DNA from: Sphingorhabdus sp.
Lineage (GTDB): Bacteria; Pseudomonadota; Alphaproteobacteria; Sphingomonadales; Sphingomonadaceae
Direction of reading: 5' to 3'
DNA: 64,000 nucleotides
Assembly (NCBI GenBank): GCA_028279555.1
Contig: JANQNO010000009.1
Coordinates: forward strand, 62,001 to 126,000
A model generated the notes under the pieces. That model was not told where the DNA came from. It did not search any database and worked only from the letters and a program-made list of their open reading frames with translations. Shown one piece after another: positions 63,071 to 64,000 of this stretch; position 1 is the first letter of the stretch, and every line of letters starts with the position of its first letter. A program made the translations under genes and the position numbers.

Positions 63071-63937
63071 ATGGCAAAGCAGCTATCCGTAATTCTGGTC
63101 GCAACGCTGGTCGGGCTGTCGATTGCCTGGGCTGGCGGGCAAGGCGGCGCAGCGGCAAGCAGCGGCCTCTCCGTTTTTCTCCTCTGCGGGTTTGTTGCCT
63201 ATGCGGTGAATTGGGCAGCCTTTCTGCCGGCCAATGCGCTCAAGACCGAGAAATTCTATGATTTGACCGGCTCGCTCACTTACCTTTCGGTGATTGCAGT
63301 TGCCTGCCTGCTTTCGGGCAAGCTCGATACGCGCGCGCTTATTGTCGCTGCGATGGTGGCGGTCTGGGCGCTTCGCCTCGGCAGCTTTCTTTTCCGCCGG
63401 ATCAGCGCGGATGGGAAGGATGACCGTTTCGACAAGATCAAGAATGCCCCTTTGCGCTTCCTCGTTGCCTGGACGCTGCAAGGCACCTGGGTGATCCTGA
63501 CCGCTGCCAGCGCTTTGGCAATCATCATCAATGAGACCCGGCTTCCGCTAGGCGCATTTGCCTATGTTGGGATTGCCATTTGGGCCGCCGGATTTGCCAT
63601 CGAGGTGATTGCCGACAATCAGAAATCAGCCTTCAAGAAAGACCCGGCCAATCAGGGTAAGTTCATCGATAGCGGCCTTTGGGCCTGGTCGCGCCACCCC
63701 AACTATTTTGGCGAAATCATGCTGTGGACGGGCATCACGATCATGTCACTCCCGCTATTGTCGGGATGGCAGTGGGCAACCTTGATATCGCCGATATTCG
63801 TCACTTTCCTGCTGACGCGGGTCAGCGGCATTCCGATGCTGGAGGCCAAAGCGGAGACAAAATGGGGCGATGATGCGGACTATCGCCGCTACCGCGACAA
63901 TACGCCAGCGCTCATCCCGATGCCGCCGAAGGGTTGA
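63071..63937 (+). CDS. DUF1295 membrane protein (steroid 5-alpha-reductase/ICMT-like)
   Basis: The 288-residue protein has about seven membrane helices and the C-terminal motif SGLWAWSRHPNYFGEIMLW. DDADYRRYRDNTPALIP closes it, as in the family. These proteins resemble isoprenylcysteine methyltransferases and steroid reductases, but the substrate is unknown. It is 27 bp after DUF1499, likely the same transcript. The last 63 bases of the window show no recognisable gene. Confidence 0.88.
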   Translation: MAKQLSVILVATLVGLSIAWAGGQGGAAASSGLSVFLLCGFVAYAVNWAAFLPANALKTEKFYDLTGSLTYLSVIAVACLLSGKLDTRALIVAAMVAVWALRLGSFLFRRISADGKDDRFDKIKNAPLRFLVAWTLQGTWVILTAASALAIIINETRLPLGAFAYVGIAIWAAGFAIEVIADNQKSAFKKDPANQGKFIDSGLWAWSRHPNYFGEIMLWTGITIMSLPLLSGWQWATLISPIFVTFLLTRVSGIPMLEAKAETKWGDDADYRRYRDNTPALIPMPPKG

Positions 63938-64000
63938 TACGTCCGCTCTGGGCGCAAAGGAGGGCGCTTGAGATTCGCTGCTGCTGTCCGCGCCCGGGCC

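Overview
The window looks like a chromosomal core-genome segment of an alphaproteobacterium of the order Sphingomonadales. The evidence is the gene order ffs-dnaX-ybaB-lon-HU, rpsB-tsf-pyrH-frr-uppS-cdsA-dxr-rseP-bamA-skp-fabZ and purB-lapA-pyrF-trpF-trpB-trpA-accD-folC, together with the protein sequences. bamA-skp-fabZ lacks the usual lpxD/lpxA, which fits sphingomonads that carry glycosphingolipids in place of LPS. By eye the base composition is moderately GC-rich. Genus cannot be fixed from the sequence alone.

Layout. 1-5.6 kb: partial NUDIX hydrolase, a lemA/TPM-domain cluster, mscL, cfa, a serine hydrolase. 5.6-11.4 kb: PilZ protein, SRP RNA, dnaX, ybaB/ebfC, lon, HU. 11.5-12.05 kb: an 80-aa membrane protein read leftward, with two tandem alphaproteobacterial LexA boxes in its promoter region. 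12.05-24.1 kb: translation and envelope operon (rpsB with a long histone-H1-like tail, tsf, pyrH, frr, uppS, cdsA, dxr, rseP, bamA, skp, fabZ) and rpmE. 24.1-27.7 kb (minus): an NRAMP-like transporter with the 5-oxoprolinase genes pxpA, pxpB, pxpC. 27.8 kb: tRNA-His. 28-32.5 kb: an amino-acid dehydrogenase and an iron-type TonB receptor with a DUF6607-like partner behind a Fur-box-like palindrome. 32.6-37.5 kb: cytochrome c maturation operon ccmC-ccmI. 37.6-43.6 kb: an unknown gene, an AHH-type nuclease, a GGDEF/EAL protein, a pseudouridine synthase, an AmpG-like permease. 43.6-53.0 kb (minus): folC, accD, trpA, trpB, trpF, aqpZ, pyrF, lapA, purB. 53.1-64 kb: a lipoprotein, parC, a second GGDEF/EAL protein, a five-gene minus cluster (MFS, GNAT, DUF1285, NUDIX, CCA-adding enzyme), DUF1499 and DUF1295 proteins.

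Two things stand out. First, the 43-53 kb cluster carries two cassettes of exactly the same length (368 bp). Each holds one GIY-YIG nuclease ORF bounded by near-identical ~31-bp terminal inverted repeats. The same repeat also occurs without a gene as two inverted doublets and one single copy (nine units in all). This resembles REPIN/RAYT biology but with a GIY-YIG nuclease in place of a transposase. Second, the two GTTC-N7-GTTC boxes beside the 80-aa membrane protein suggest an SOS-induced small membrane protein. Also notable are a strikingly AT-rich cdsA inside an otherwise GC-rich operon, the S2 tail, an NRAMP homologue lacking the canonical metal-ligand motifs, and aqpZ placed inside the pyrF-trp cluster.
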